A stretch of 64,000 bases of DNA from Artemia franciscana (GCF_032884065.1 NC_088883.1:32428237-32492236), one strand, 5' to 3'; positions 50,961 to 64,000 are shown, counted from the stretch's first letter. Numbers and translations are program-made. The notes: a model not told the origin generated them from the letters alone.

Positions 50961-52670
50961 GGGTGCTCCCCCTTTTTTGAAAATAAGGCAAATTTTCTCT
51001 GGCTTTTAGCTTTTGATTAGTAACATTAAACTTAATGAATTTCACATATATGGAATCTGTATAAAAAGCCAATTCTTTTGATACTCTAATTGCTATCAAA
51101 ACCTTTTTTAGAATAGATGGTTCCTGTTAGGCCTAGTTGCATTTTACTTACAGTTTGTTACTGCAAATTGTGAACTGTCAACAATGATTTTATCTTTAGA
51201 GAATTTTTCTAATCATTTACAATTTTTAGAGAAAAAGAGTTGAAATGCAGACTATAGTTTTGGTAGTGTGCTTTTCTGGTTTCATCAATGACATCTAGAT
51301 TTTAAATTAGGACTATCAACAGGAAACAATGCTGGAAGAATATTGGGTTTAATTAGTTTGCAGGTTAGAATTGCCTGTTTTTTCTCTCTACTGCAATCTT
51401 CTTCTACTCTCTACCTGCCTCATCTCTCAACCTCTTCTTCTCCATAAGTGATTAAAGCTACAGTTCAGCTAGTCTTGCAGAGTAATATGAACATGATTCA
51501 AATATGAATATTGGCTGCTCTCATGATGTGACCCCCCTCCCTTTCCTGGATATAGCCCTATACTATATACAAAACTAAAAGAAAACACTGCAAATAAAAT
51601 TCTTGATGATATCCATTGTGTTTCTATTAATCTGATTTTCATGTTTCTTTCCTATGGCATCAAAATTTCAAAACCATTTTTAAATAATATAAATATCCAA
51701 CAAATCTCAATTCTTTTGCAATGAGATAAGGGTATTGGCTTGTTGAGAATGAAAATACCTTAGAACAAAGACTTAAATCACAAGAAGCGAACAAAAAGAG
51801 TAGTGAGATATATTAATCAGAGAATGTCTGGGACCATCAGGAGGTGAATTGTTTTGGAACTGATCTCAACTTTTTGGCAGTGAGATAATGTTGTGGCAAG
51901 TTAAAAATACAAATATCCATGAGCAAAAGCCTAGAACACAATAAGCAATGGAAAACAATAGAGAAGCAGATTAGTTAGGGCTATATCTGCAACCATTAGG
52001 AGACAGAGTAGGTTACTTCTATTATACTGCTTCCTGCACAAGACCTAATGTGTTAACAATCACCATAGCATAATCTTCAAAACAAACTATGAAAGCACCT
52101 AAAACCCACAAAAACTACAACCCAGCTAAAAGACTAATTTACTACATCTTCACAAATTGCATTCAACTCAAAATGTGCACCAAATAGTCCTATTTCTTGA
52201 ATTGAAAGAGCTACTAGGCTACAAGATAGTAACCTGTTCAAGTAGTCACTTAATAAAACTCCACTTCAAGATGGACAAATAGGAAGAGAATTAAATAATT
52301 ATGACCGGAAAGCCCATTAGCACAAACAGAGGAAGATGCAGTCAAGCAGACTAAACAATATTTAACATGCTCTATTTATGAAAGATCTTAGATGATTAAC
52401 TCTAGCTCCCCAAGTGAATTAAATAGGCTTGCACCCTTGTTAATCAACAAGGATACATCAAATGTACCCTTGTTAATACACTAGGCCTATTAGACAATAG
52501 ACAATAGTCCACACAAGGTCTATCAGACAACATTCTTGCTCTTATAAATTTTTAGTTTTCTTCATTAATTTGCATGCTATATCACTTGTTGTACTTTCTA
52601 ATGCTTATTCCTGATATACTCTCATTGCCTAGAAAATATGCCTCAGAGAAAATAAGTAAAAACTTATTAA
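50961..52670. other. No feature recognised
   Basis: AT-rich sequence with many stops in all frames. There are a few internal similarities (e.g. around 51720-51790 and 51880-51960, both with AGTGAGATAATG/AATGAGATAAGGG and an ACACAATAAGC/CACAAGAAGCG context), suggesting an old duplication. No host exon recognised. Confidence 0.45.
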
Positions 52671-52679
52671 TACAAACAT

Positions 52680-53345
52680 AATAATTGCAACCCTAATATT
52701 TTGGCTTCAAATCTGGAAGCCTTTATCAATGAAAAAAAAGAATAGTAGCTTGAGAAAGACATAAGAAAAAAGCATGTAATCACTATTCAAAAACCAAAAA
52801 GAAAAACAAAAGGCAAGATCACATTCAAACAAAATTCAATATGGTAAAGCACAAGGAAAGATGTCTTATACATACCATTGTGCATTGAAATTATCTTTTT
52901 ACATGGGATTATTTAACCAAAATCCAGTATTTAAATCCAAGCACCAAAGCACAAGGCAGGACGTGTTCTACATACTATTGTACATCCAAATTATCTTCTG
53001 GTATAAAGAAGTTAATTTGGTTTTACAGTAGTATATAGCAGACATCTTGCCTTGTCCTTTATTGTTTCCATTTGTTACTTTACCATATTATATTTTGCTT
53101 AAATAATCCCTTATCAGAAGATAATTTGGATGTACAATAGTGTACAGTAGACATTTTGCTTTATTTTTTTATTGTGCTTTGATGCTTTACCATATTGGAT
53201 TTTGTTTTAAGTGCAATTTTTGGGGGTGTTTGTGGGTTTCTTCAGTTTTTCATGTTTTTTTAAGCTATTTTTTTTTTTTTAGTTTTTATTCTATATATAA
53301 AGGCTTCCAAATGTGAAGCCAAAATATTTTCAAATTGGCAGCATT
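52680..53345. repeat. Inverted-repeat element, possibly Penelope-like ends
   Basis: The left end has ATTTTGGCTTCAAATCTGGA then AGCC; the right end has GGCTTCCAAATGTGAAGCCA then AAATATTT, in inverse orientation. Inside are mirrored blocks: CAATATGGTAAAGCA with TGCTTTACCATATTG, and ACATCCAAATTATCTTCTG with CAGAAGATAATTTGGATGT. At least two nested palindromes lie within the 660 bp. The AAAGGCTTC-GAAGCC-AAAATATT pattern resembles the stem seen at Penelope-like element ends. No RT is present. Confidence 0.7.
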
Positions 53346-54240
53346 ACATTATCTACCGACTTTCTTGAGAATAGTTGTATCTAACTGAAAAACGTTTTTT
53401 TTTTCATTATGGAAGGGGGTGGGGGCTACTAGGAACCAAATTATATTTTGAAAGTGTTAAACAGGGAATGAATATTACTACTCTATTACTATTATATTGC
53501 TGAGATCAGAATGGGAATCATTCTGCATAATGACCAACAATTACTATGAATTTAGCTGGATATCAAGCCATACCAAAACTTTTTTCCATTTTTTAAGGGT
53601 TTGCTTATAAATTTTAAAAATGTTTTAATTCAGGGTCATGAAAAGTTTTGAGGCTCATAACTTTTTCCTTGTGTCTTATTTGAGCTATAGGTCTATTTCT
53701 TAAGGCTTCACTTTCATAATGCAAAGGTTGACCAAGGTCATCAAAGGTGAGGGCCCTTTGGGGGTGGTGGGATGGAGCATTCATACTTCAGAAGACTTTA
53801 TTGGGGCATCATTACGGATCTGGCTCCATTCCCTAAAAGTTTACTAGAATAATACATAAGGGCCATTTTGTTTGGTACCTCCATGCCCTTTTGTCTAGTC
53901 CCAAAATTTACAATTAGCCTCTTTTGCTAAGAAATCAAAAATAGTCAGGTTGTTTAAGCTATGTCTTGTTTTGGCTTTGGAGTTTCAAGAACTCTGGAAG
54001 TTCATTTTCTGTTGCATTACAATCTCCATTTTGTCCTTGCAATGCAGAATACTATGCTTTATCCTTTTATTAACTTCAGAAGCACACCTTGCTCTAGAAT
54101 GGTGTTACTGGAATTACAACCTTATTCTCCTTTTCTTCTTCAGTAATTTAGTAGAATTGGTACATCTATGGCATCGATCCTTTTTGAGGGTATGAAAACA
54201 CAGGGTCAACAGCTTGATTTTTTTTTTTTTTTTTTTTGCA
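53346..54240. other. No feature recognised
   Basis: AT-rich, with an 18-base T run at about 54219-54236. The open frames at 53950-54195 overlap each other in two frames and show no family pattern. Confidence 0.45.
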
Positions 54241-55300
54241 GGCTGATTTACAGCCTACAGGGATTTGTTGTATGCTGAAGTAGGTGTCAATATATGTATT
54301 GGATTGGTTAAGTTCAGAGCTTAGATGCAATCTTGTAGAAGTTGCTTGATAATGTGCATGCCCTCTTTTTGCTGATGGTACAACGAGTCATATCACTCCT
54401 CTCCAACACACTCAAAATCAAGCAGCTCACACAGTAACTTCTGTAAACCCTGTTGCCAAAAACCTTCAACCTAGTAGGGTAGTCTACACCCATCAGGAAT
54501 TCCTAAAAATAAGCTCTGTTTGAAGATTTGTTGTCACCTAGAATAGCTTTCCAGTAGAACTAATCCCTGAAGGTTCCTTGCTTGAAAAATTCAAGCAAAG
54601 ATACAAACAATATATTGAAGCTGAAAATATAATGAGTAAATTACCAGAACTAGCACCATATCATCATTGTTAATGGAAATGCAGTGATTGTGAAAAAAAA
54701 TGTGAGTCTATATAGCAGGAAAGCTGATGATGGGATCTCAAGTATAAGCTAACTGGTCACCTGTTATCTGCTTAGAGAACATAGTCTTGGGCCTTGACAT
54801 ATTTCTCTTATCTTTACCAAGAATTTCGCCATTTGTTTTGTTCTGGAAACATCCGACAATGTACTTTTCATCAGTTTCATAGTGGCCCAGAAAAACTTCT
54901 TGCATACTTCTTTACCAGTTCTGTACACTCCAAATTTGTGAAAGAGTAAGTTTTGTCTTCAGGAAGTCCTGACATCTGTTTTTCTCTTCATATCTGGCTT
55001 CTTTTTCACACATTTGAAAAAGGATTTTGCAACCCTATGGAACCCAGCTCCTTGGCTAGATGCCAGAAGCTTTTGAATACGACTCTATGACCCTCTTGGT
55101 TCATAGTTTTGTACACCAGCTTGTATTGACGACTTTTCCATTTGTTCTTTTGCTGGAACCACTTTTGTGATTTCTATGTACTCTTCTCTATCTTTACATC
55201 TCTTTTCATTTTAACACAAGTCACTTTCTTTTTGGTATACTGTTCTGACTTCCTTCTTTTAATTGATTCCAGATTGGGTGCAATATCCAATTCTATGGCA
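54241..55300 (-). pseudogene. Remnant of a DNA-transposon-type protein
   Basis: The minus-strand frames give a KNRCQDFLKTKLTLSQIWSV stretch, then KEVCKKFFW/VFLGHYETDEKYIVGC, GKDKRNMSRPKTM and KQITGDQ, in the order of a family I remember as large, uncharacterised arthropod and cnidarian transposon proteins (V-CK-FF-LGT..., DKRGK..., SEQI-DQV-HI-SFP). Many stops. No catalytic triad can be shown. The identity of the superfamily is not certain. Confidence 0.4.
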
Positions 55301-56255
55301 ATTGCTTCTGGGATAGCGGTGTTCAATACAAAGTACATGATTGGTAGCAGTATTTTTACTAGCCTAAATGTGTGGGATGGGCCAAGGAATTTCACCAACT
55401 GGCTGGTTGTTTTTATTGACTGTTTTGTACCAATAATTAGCATAATGTCCATTTTGAATACAATGTATAAAATCACTGCACAAGTTGGTAAAACTGCTGC
55501 ATTTACCAACCAAGACTAATTTCAATATATGTCACGTCACTATTTACATGCTCTATGGAAAATTGTGGCACCATCTGTAAAATTGTGGCAGGAGTTCATA
55601 GAACTGCTGCATTCACCTACTAATTTTGAGATTTCTATAGATGACATGTCAGTATTTTCATGTTCTTTATTTTACTAAACAAATTTTTTTAGTGGAGTTT
55701 TTTTTTTACTGAAGGCCCAAAAACATTGGGTTGGGGCATCTCCCCCCATACATGACAGCTCTGATTGGTATTTTCCCTATGATTCTCCAAGATTGAATGT
55801 TTTTTATTTCATTTTCTTCTTGTTATGTCCCTTTTTTCATATAGATTTCTATGTTCTAGTTCTGTATTTCTCAGCAAATGTAGGACAATTTTGGCTCTTG
55901 CTCCCCTGTAACTTGAGCAAACATACTGAATACACACTGAGAATAAACAGCGGACAGAACAGGAATTAGTCTTCCTAATTGAGAGTTGTGCTTAATTAAA
56001 AAAAAAGTTAAATGTATGACACTATGAACATAATGATGAGGGATCTTGAAAGCTTCAGCAAACAAAGCTCAGTAAAAACAATTGTCATAAAAAAAAAACA
56101 AAAAAAAACCTGGTGGTAGTTCAAAGGAGTCTGTTTAGGATCCCAGGTACTGATATGAGGCAATTTTCTAGTGTTGTCCTTAATTAAGAGCCATTGCACT
56201 TCAATAAAAAAAGACATAATATGCTTTTACAGTTAGGGAAGGGAAGGGTGGTAGG
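55301..56255. other. No feature recognised
   Basis: AT-rich. The overlapping frames on both strands at 55142-55519 look like chance. There is a local similarity between AAAATTGTGGCACC and AAAATTGTGGCAGG (55559 and 55579). Confidence 0.45.
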
Positions 56256-56480
56256 AGCCTAACTCCTGTTTGCAGTAATTATTGTTTGTTTTAAGTTTGA
56301 CTTGAGTATTCAACTTAATTTTTACTTGTTTCAGGATTTATTTATTCAACTATATTAGGATCTGTTATCTTTATGTTTGATATGATCATTTATTTTCATA
56401 TTTGTTTGCTGGGTTTTATTTAGTCTCTGAGAGTAAGTTCTGAACTTTTTGAGTTTGTATTATTGTAGGTCTTTAATTCT
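56256..56480 (+). repeat. Diverged copy of the fold-back unit seen at 8207
   Basis: It begins CAGTAATTATTGTTTGTTTTAAGTTTGACT-like (compare TAGTAATTTCTGTTCGTTTT at 8207) and continues TTGAGTATTCAACTTAATTTT. A separate insertion of the same family. Confidence 0.6.
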
Positions 56481-57954
56481 GTTTGTTGTAAGACTAAATG
56501 GTTCTTTCCTTCTCTTTGAATAATTTTTTCTTTGGACAGTGCCTAAGATTAATTTTTAGAAAAAGCCTACATATGCTGTATGTACTGGGGATTTGATCTA
56601 GGGGGAAAGGGATCCATATTCAGGAGGAAAAAGGCAGATTGTGTGGAAAAACATGAACTAGAGGAAAATACTGAATGCACCAAGACTTTGTTGTGATAGA
56701 TTCTCCCAAGGCCTGGTTAAGAACCCTAGAACTACTTGTTGCTGAAATTTCCTTATCAAGGTTATCATCATACAAAGTAATATGTCACACACTGTCTAAG
56801 CTAAAATTTTATGATGTGGTGTTTATTTATGTAAACGTGTTGATTATAATAATGAAAATGCTCAAATGGTGCAAATAACCTATGTTAATGATGCTGTTTT
56901 TGTTTGTTTTTTCAATTTTCTCACCTCTTTGAAAAATAGATAGAAAAATTCATCTTAACTAATTTTTGAAAATCCACAATACTCTGCAAATTTTGTTTAG
57001 CAGACTTACAGGATAAAATGTATATACTAAGATTTTTTGAACATTCAGACTGTAACTTTGTTAGGGAGAACAAAGTTAGGGCGGTCAGGCCTTGTTATCT
57101 TAAAAATTTTGTTTTTTAATCTCCAAACCTAACACTGTAACTGGCAATTGTTGGAAGTAACTATTTGACAAATTATCACTTTAACTATTATGCCTAAAGG
57201 TTGCTACTGTAATTCTTATATCTTTTAGGCATAAATGTATTTCATAGATATGTCCAGAGGTTGGTTGACCCTTTCAATAACAAGCATAAATAATGTCTCC
57301 TTGTGGTCAGAAATGTCTCCTTGTGGTCAGAAAATTGTAGTGGAGTATCCAAGCAGTCCGGTAATCAGATAAATTCAGTTTTTTTGAAAAATGTCAGATG
57401 CTACCTTTAAGTATAACAGTGACAAGAGACCCTTTTCAATTATTCTACCAATCAAAGTTTCTACCAAAATAGTAGTTTTCTAAATTCTTGCCACCTGAAT
57501 GTTTTGCTTTCCATGCCCTTCCAACCACTGCATAATTTTTTATTTTGTGCTTTGACAAAGAAATATAGGACATAAACTCCAGTTTGCACACACAAAAAGA
57601 AGCTTTTATTATGTTTGAAAAAAGGTGCAGCCTTTAATTGACAGCTTTTTTCTATTTCTGATTCCTTTTTAAATAGAAAAAGGTTCTCTGTCAATCTTTT
57701 CTATCTATAACTGTACTTTGCACAGCTCAGATGCCCCGACTTTTGATTTTTTGTTACCTAAAAATGGAATGCAGGGAACAATAAAATACAGGGCAACAAT
57801 CATCATAAGAGTTGTAAATTCAGTATGTAGACAAATTCAGACAAACTATTCTGCTGAACTTTTGAAAAGAAAATGTTCTATCCTTTAATTGAAATATATA
57901 ATTTAATAATGTATTAAAATCTTTTTTCACATATTATAATAATTTCATTTTTCA
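56481..57954. other. No feature recognised upstream of MAF1
   Basis: AT-rich. It contains a 20-bp duplication (57292-57331). There is no clear core promoter string that I would trust. A TTTTCAG at 57949-57955 could be the acceptor of a MAF1 5' UTR exon. Confidence 0.4.
57292..57331. repeat. 20-bp tandem duplication
   Basis: AATGTCTCCTTGTGGTCAGA is present twice in direct succession (period 20). Confidence 0.93.
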
Positions 57955-58121
57955 GGTATTGGTGGCTTTGATTTCAGCTGAAACTTCAGTGGAGACATGT
58001 GCTCCTGGCCAAATGATTTGTGTTTGAATGGGCAATTTTTAATGTGTCAAAATCCTAGCACAGTGTTTAGAAACTTTTAATATATAGTCAACAATTTGTA
58101 TTCAGAAGTCTAAAGCAAACC

Positions 58122-58204
58122 ATGAAGTTACTTACCAACCCTTCATTTGATAATTTGAATTTTAAGCTGTCAATGGAATTAGTAGATTCCAAGATTGATG
58201 GAAA
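58122..58204 (+). CDS. MAF1: MAF1 exon 1 (start codon)
   Basis: This is the first coding exon of MAF1, a phosphorylation-controlled repressor that binds RNA polymerase III and blocks its use at TFIIIB-bound promoters when nutrients are short. The exon reads MKLLTNPSFDNLNFKLSMEL then VDSKIDG, matching the family's opening (MKLLxNxSFExxNxxLxxET). The ATG at 58122 is chosen because it aligns with the family start. The donor is GTAAGT at 58205. Two bases (AA) are completed by A of exon 2 to give Lys in GKLESYSCK. Confidence 0.92.
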
Positions 58205-59662
<1,458 letters not shown>

Positions 59663-59806
59663 ATTGGAGAGCTATTCATGTAAATTGACCTCACACAATA
59701 AAGTTTTATGGAAACGTTTCAACAAATGTGAATTTGGGCACAGTTCCTGCGACCTTCAATACCTTGGATACCCTCGCAACTTTGGGGAATTTTCAAATGC
59801 CACTAG
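59663..59806 (+). CDS. MAF1: MAF1 exon 2
   Basis: The exon follows TTTTCTTTTCAG. It reads LESYSCKLTSHNKVLWKRFN, then a diverged stretch (KCEFGHSSCDLQYLGYPRNF), ending GEFSNAT. The ESYSCK block is invariant in MAF1 and contributes to the first beta-sheet part of the MAF1 fold. It is 144 nt; the leftover AG before GTATTT is completed by T of exon 3 to give Ser. The loop after WKRF is the mobile, poorly conserved linker, which in known homologues carries phosphorylation sites. Confidence 0.92.
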
Positions 59807-61645
59807 GTATTTCTTAGCATTTTTTTAAATGTAGCTAATCTGTCTATTCAATTTGCTGTTTGTAACTTAGGCTCCTTTGTTGCAGTTCCACTTTAGAGGA
59901 AGAAGCATTCTTTCGCCCCCCTCTTTTTTTACCAGAAAGCTGCATGGAATACTATTGATTCATATAAAGCCTGTATTTGGAATAATATAAATGAATTAAA
60001 ATGTTCGTTTATGGAAGGGTGTTTTCACCCATAGTCAGGGTTGAAAAACATTACGTATACAGGGGAAGAAAATGTAGAAGCAGAAAAACTGCTAAGGAAA
60101 ATCAGTTTTCTATGTTTGTGTTAATGTCTTTTTACATCACAAGCGTGGGGATAGACCCCCCCCCCCCCACGAACCCAAATACGTTTTCTTTTACAAATAA
60201 CTTAGTTGAATGATCACAAAATACAGGAGATTTTTGCCGTCTTTCAAAAGTTTGCAAGGTTGTACCTTCATGCAGTTTCTAAGGCTCAGTTTCAAGTTCT
60301 GATACTTTTGTTTTTCAAACAAAATTTGTCTTTTTTTCACATTTGAAGTAGTGTCAGAACCCATATGAAACGTGCTAACATTTTGATCTCCTGATGTGCA
60401 GTCTTGGGGTTCACTCTAAAAAAAATTCAGCAATTTTATTACAAGATTCCTTATTCTAGAGATCTTTTAACCAATTCAACCAAATAGCCAAGTTTGAGAT
60501 GTGTTGCTTAATGCTATTGCCTTGCACTCTTCCCAAAAATTGTATTTCGTCTGCAAATGTATTTATTTAGTACTCATGCTTTCATTAGCCATTATATCAT
60601 ATTTTATTAGCAGTTTTCAGATGCAAAAAAATATTTCTTTGCATATGGAATTTTAAAAACAACAATAATAGGTGAATTGAAAACTAACAATGTAGTGTGC
60701 AAATTAAAACAAGTCCTAATTTGTTCAATTCAAAATGAAGAGCTACGTTTAAACTCAAAATGAATAAAAGTTAGGTATGTACTACCACCCGACCCCCTGG
60801 TATTCCTGCTACAGTTTGATTATTGCTCTCTTGAAAGATTTTAGATGGGAAAAAGGATAGCCAGTTAGTAATTACTGTTGTTTTATTTATCAAGTGCCTT
60901 CGAAAACGTTTGAACTGAACATTTTACTGTTTAAAGCATTTGTAACTAAAGTGCCTTTCTATTCTTTAAGGAATGTCAAAAAAAAGTTTAACTTCTTATG
61001 ACATTGCTCTTGCATTACAGCATTAAATCTGGAAATATGGAAATAAAAAGTTGAACTTTAGCATAAAAGCATTGGGCTGAGACAAGTGGTAGGTCCTTTC
61101 CCCCAAAATGTGGAACAATGTGTTTTCGTTTTAAGTTTTGGCATTTCGCTTTGCTTCTATTTTAAGTTATATTTCTTTTTTTTTTATTGAAGGAGCCATA
61201 TTCATACATGTATATGAGGTGGGATATTTTGATTTGTATGAAAGGATACCTCTATATTATTCAGAATTACTTCTCATAGAAAATAAGAAATGTTAAGTCT
61301 GAAAAAGCATTTTTGGTGGCTTTCCCCCTCACACCCTTCGAAATATTGACTGACCTTCTCCTAACATTTTCCTCATAAGTAATACTGTTAGTTTTAAAGC
61401 ATAAATTGTCTAAATTAGCTGTTCATTTTGATAAACTACATATATGTTTAGGGACTTAAATGGCACTGAGTGTAGTTATTTTATGGCCTCTGAAACTCGG
61501 AGCCGTGAATATTGCCTCTGAACATTGGAAAAAAACTTGATTTTATAGATAGGCGCTTAAAGCGTCTGATCGACAGTTTTTTTTTACACTAGTTGACCGG
61601 TTTGTTTGTTTGCATTTTTTTTTCATCTAAGTTCAAATTTTGTAG
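59807..61645 (+). other. MAF1: MAF1 intron 2, 1.84 kb
   Basis: Bounded by GTATTT and TTTTGTAG. It contains a ten-C run near 60159 and several T/A runs. No recognisable element. Confidence 0.8.
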
Positions 61646-61927
61646 TAAAAGCGCTCCACCGAAAGAAGGCACATTATGTGACATGATTGATCGCAAGACT
61701 TTGTTTTATCTCATCGCTACACTCAATGCAAGCTTTTATCCCGATTATGACTTCAGTTTTTCAAGCAGTGAAGATTTCAGTCGGGAGCCATCTCTTGAAT
61801 TTGTGATGAACCAAGTTGACAAACTACTTGGCACTACATGTGGAGCTGCTTATGTTCACAAACTGAGAGAAGAAATGTGGTCAACAATGGACAAGGAAAT
61901 ATCATTGAAAGACTGCCAAATATATAG
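61646..61927 (+). CDS. MAF1: MAF1 exon 3
   Basis: The exon follows TTTTGTAG. It reads SKSAPPKEGTLCDMIDRKTL, then FYLIATLNASFYPDYDFSFS, DFSREPSLEFVMNQVDKLL, WSTMDKEISLKDCQIY. RKTLFYLIATLN and PDYDFS...FSREPS are hallmark MAF1 blocks; D-IYSYNPDLDSDPF would follow in the next exon. The donor is GTACGT at 61928, leaving AG as a split codon. No downstream exon (SLWSFNYFFYN and the acidic tail) could be found before 64000, so the gene continues beyond the window. Confidence 0.94.
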
Positions 61928-63524
61928 GTACGTTTTCAATTCTAATTATGCTAAAGCTGTAATTATACGAAGCAGCTCTGTAACTTGGCTTAGAAGGAAC
62001 TGGGGCAGGTGGTATTGGTTTAGAAAGCATTTCGCTATATAAAGGCTTATTTAATCACTTCTATTCACAAAGCGTTGTAATTTTCTTAAGCATTGCTGTG
62101 TAGGTCAGGACAGTGTCCAGTGCTCAGTACCTCTTGAAACAACTTTGTTTTGAGGACTGCTCCTTAATTTCATTTAATTTTCCAACAGTTCCGTTTTTTA
62201 GGGTACTTGGTATTTACCAAGCGATATATAGCAATCGTAATTTCTGTCTGTCTATCTGTTGGTCCCGGTTTTGCTAGCTCGGGCAATTCCAGATAAGCTA
62301 GGATGACGAAAGTTGGCAGACGTATCAGGGACTAGACCAGATTAAATTACAAATAGTCGTTTCCCTGATTTGACCATCTTGGGGGGAGTGGAGGGACGGT
62401 TAATTTGGAAAAATTAGAAAAAATGAGGTATTTTTAACTTACGAACAGGTGATCAGATCGTAGTGAAATTTGATATTTAGAAGTATTTTGTGTCTTAGAG
62501 CTCTTTTTCTAAATCCCGATCGGATCCGGTGAGATTAGGGGAGTTGGAGAGGGAAACTGGAAAACTTGGAAAACGCTTAAAGTGGAGACATTGGGATGAA
62601 AATTGGTGAGAAGAATAAGCACAAGTCCTAGATATATGATTGACACAACCGGAACGGAGTCGGAAAAATTAGAAAAAAATGAGGTATTTTTAAGTACGAA
62701 TCTAATTATGGCATAATACAAATTATACCAGCACATTAGGTTGAATAACACAAATTACAGTAGCTTTTTGCAAAGTATACCTTTATGAAGCACAAATCAA
62801 CTTAAAAACCAGGTTTATAGTTCAACCCTGTGAACTGAAACAAGTCATTTAAAATAATTTTTTTCTAAAAGAATGAAAACAAATCTGAAATGAATTAAAA
62901 CAATGGCTATTATTTATTAAAAATGAGATAATACTAAGAGCAGAATCTTCGAAAATGGGTCTGTATAACAAAAAGTACACGCGCGCAAAAAGAAAGAAAG
63001 AAAGTGTACAAGAAAGTTGGATTATCTAAATTGAGAGCACAATTTTGCAACCACCCTACTAAAAATTCAGCTTTAATAAAATATCTATCTATTAGAAACC
63101 TGTATCTTGCACTGATCGTAAAAATACAGATAAAAACCAAGTGTACAAACTTGAACAATTTGTCTGTATAACAAAAATAAGACAGTGAACCCCGAAAATA
63201 AAATGCATAAGAAAGATGGGGCTAAGTTAATACTCAGTCTAACATCCATCCAACAAAATTATGCTTTAATAAATCAACGATCAAATCGGAATCCGAAGGT
63301 CGTTCGATCTTCGAATCAAATCGGAATCCGAAGGTCGTTCGATCTTCGAATCAAATCGGAAGAATCTTTTTCAATTTCCTTTCAAACGTCATGGAAAAGA
63401 AAGGTTAATACACTATGAATTCCGCCACAAATTAAATAAACACATTTATTTTGTAAGCTTCTAATGCTAAATACAAATTGCAAGGCTTATTCATAGATTT
63501 TTGTCTAATTTAAATTTTAAATAG
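61928..63524 (+). other. MAF1: MAF1 intron 3, left part
   Basis: Non-coding. It contains the 35-bp tandem repeat at 63281. A pair of loosely similar blocks (62360-62420 and 62640-62700, both with GAAAAATTAGAAAAAA and TGAGGTATTTTTAA) indicates an old duplication. Confidence 0.7.
63281..63360. repeat. 35-bp tandem repeat, 2.3 copies
   Basis: The unit is TCAAATCGGAATCCGAAGGT then CGTTCGATCTTCGAA; copies start at 63281 and 63316, with a partial at 63351. It is rich in CGAA/TTCG palindromic tetranucleotides. Confidence 0.93.
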
Positions 63525-63530
63525 TTCGTG

Positions 63531-64000
63531 GTAACGAACTGTGAGTTAGGAGTGACGCGGCCTAATAGTAACGGACATTCTAAAAATAGAATTTTCGTGT
63601 TATCAAAAGAATTGACTTAGTATGCTGATGTATGGAGTTACCCAACAAGATCTAATAGATTATGAAAATTTGCCTGATTTCTGAAATAGGGAGAAATACT
63701 CCCGAAAGTAAAAAAGTCCTAATGAAAATCACATCATCAGGTTCTGCTTATCTGAGAACCCCATTGTTGAAATTTCAAGCTCCCTTTTGGAAAAATGTGA
63801 AATTTTGTGTTTTTGCAAGAAAAAAGACCAAGGATACGTGTTTATTTGTTGTTATTTTACTTTTTTTCCAAGGGCTGATTGTATCGAACCAATTGTCCTA
63901 TATTAATAAAAAAGGACTCATTTGAATGGAATTTAAAAGTTTTAGTGCGCTTTTTAAGTGACCAAGAAAATTGGAGGGCAAATAGCCCTCCCATGCCGCT
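63531..64000 (+). repeat. Dispersed repeat, copy 3, runs off the right edge
   Basis: It starts with the same AGTTCG-TGGTAA-CGAACT palindrome as copy 1 (18014). The order GTGACGCGGC, a GAAAATCACATCATCAGG block, TGATTGTATCGAACCAATTG and AATTGGAGGGCAAATAGCCC is followed to the last base. This shared beginning defines one end of the family. Confidence 0.82.

Noticed and set aside
55142-55519. Overlapping frames of 125 and 111 codons on opposite strands
   Set aside because: No family pattern, biased AT composition, and near transposon debris; probably chance.
57955-58030. Possible terminal DDX1 exon after TTTTCAG
   Set aside because: The translation does not resemble the DDX1 C-terminus in any phase; it is more likely a 5' UTR exon of MAF1 or nothing.

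Overview
This is a eukaryotic window from an AT-rich, repeat-loaded animal genome, most likely an arthropod. Two conserved host genes are recognisable on the + strand, both incomplete and both with long introns. The first is DDX1, an ATP-dependent DEAD-box RNA helicase; four exons are visible from 1344 to 27277. The second is MAF1, the repressor of RNA polymerase III; its first three exons run from 58122 to 61927 and the gene continues past the right edge. The DDX1 exon at 14022-14239 carries the residues GEW after WYH, which I recall from insect DDX1 and not from vertebrate DDX1. This supports an arthropod. A branchiopod crustacean such as brine shrimp is a guess from the style of the dispersed repeats, not a proof.

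Layout. 1-3033: two DDX1 exons carrying the second helicase lobe, separated by introns with very long T runs. 3034-14021: an intron of about 11 kb holding a fold-back repeat (arms near 3480-3825 and 8207-11880) and two related non-LTR retrotransposons, LINE-A (4687-8206) and LINE-B (8426-11675); LINE-B sits exactly inside one arm. 14240-27156: an intron of about 13 kb with RTE-type LINE fragments, a large family of dispersed hairpin-rich repeats, and a minus-strand two-exon transposon gene that joins a Mutator-like DDE transposase to a YqaJ-type PD-(D/E)XK nuclease. Its own 3.5 kb intron is filled with the dispersed repeat.

27278-58121: about 31 kb without a recognisable host exon. It is a graveyard of non-LTR elements: a decayed minus-strand LINE (27.6-29.9 kb); a LINE fragment with a second LINE nested in it (30.3-32.4 kb); a well-preserved RT fragment that runs into a 100-N assembly gap at 33526-33625; a palindromic MITE touching that gap; an RTE element (34.2-36.0 kb); LINE fragments at 37-40 kb; and a nearly complete minus-strand LINE (42.09-45.92 kb) with a zinc-knuckle ORF1 and an endonuclease-RT ORF2 that overlap at TAATG. 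Several large inverted repeats follow (40.86-41.49, 49.32-50.36, 52.68-53.34 kb), together with remnants of a DNA transposon (54.3-55.2 kb).

58122-64000: MAF1 exons with a long (TA)n tract in intron 1, then a dispersed repeat entering the right edge.

Nothing here is an operon or a defence system. The host genes (RNA helicase and Pol III regulator) have no visible functional link beyond being neighbours on the same strand. The most interesting material is transposon biology: the spliced transposase-nuclease gene, the almost intact LINE with coupled ORFs, a one-base lesion shared by two LINE copies in their RT motif, and several structured palindromes. All calls come from reading the sequence and remembered family motifs; no search was run.
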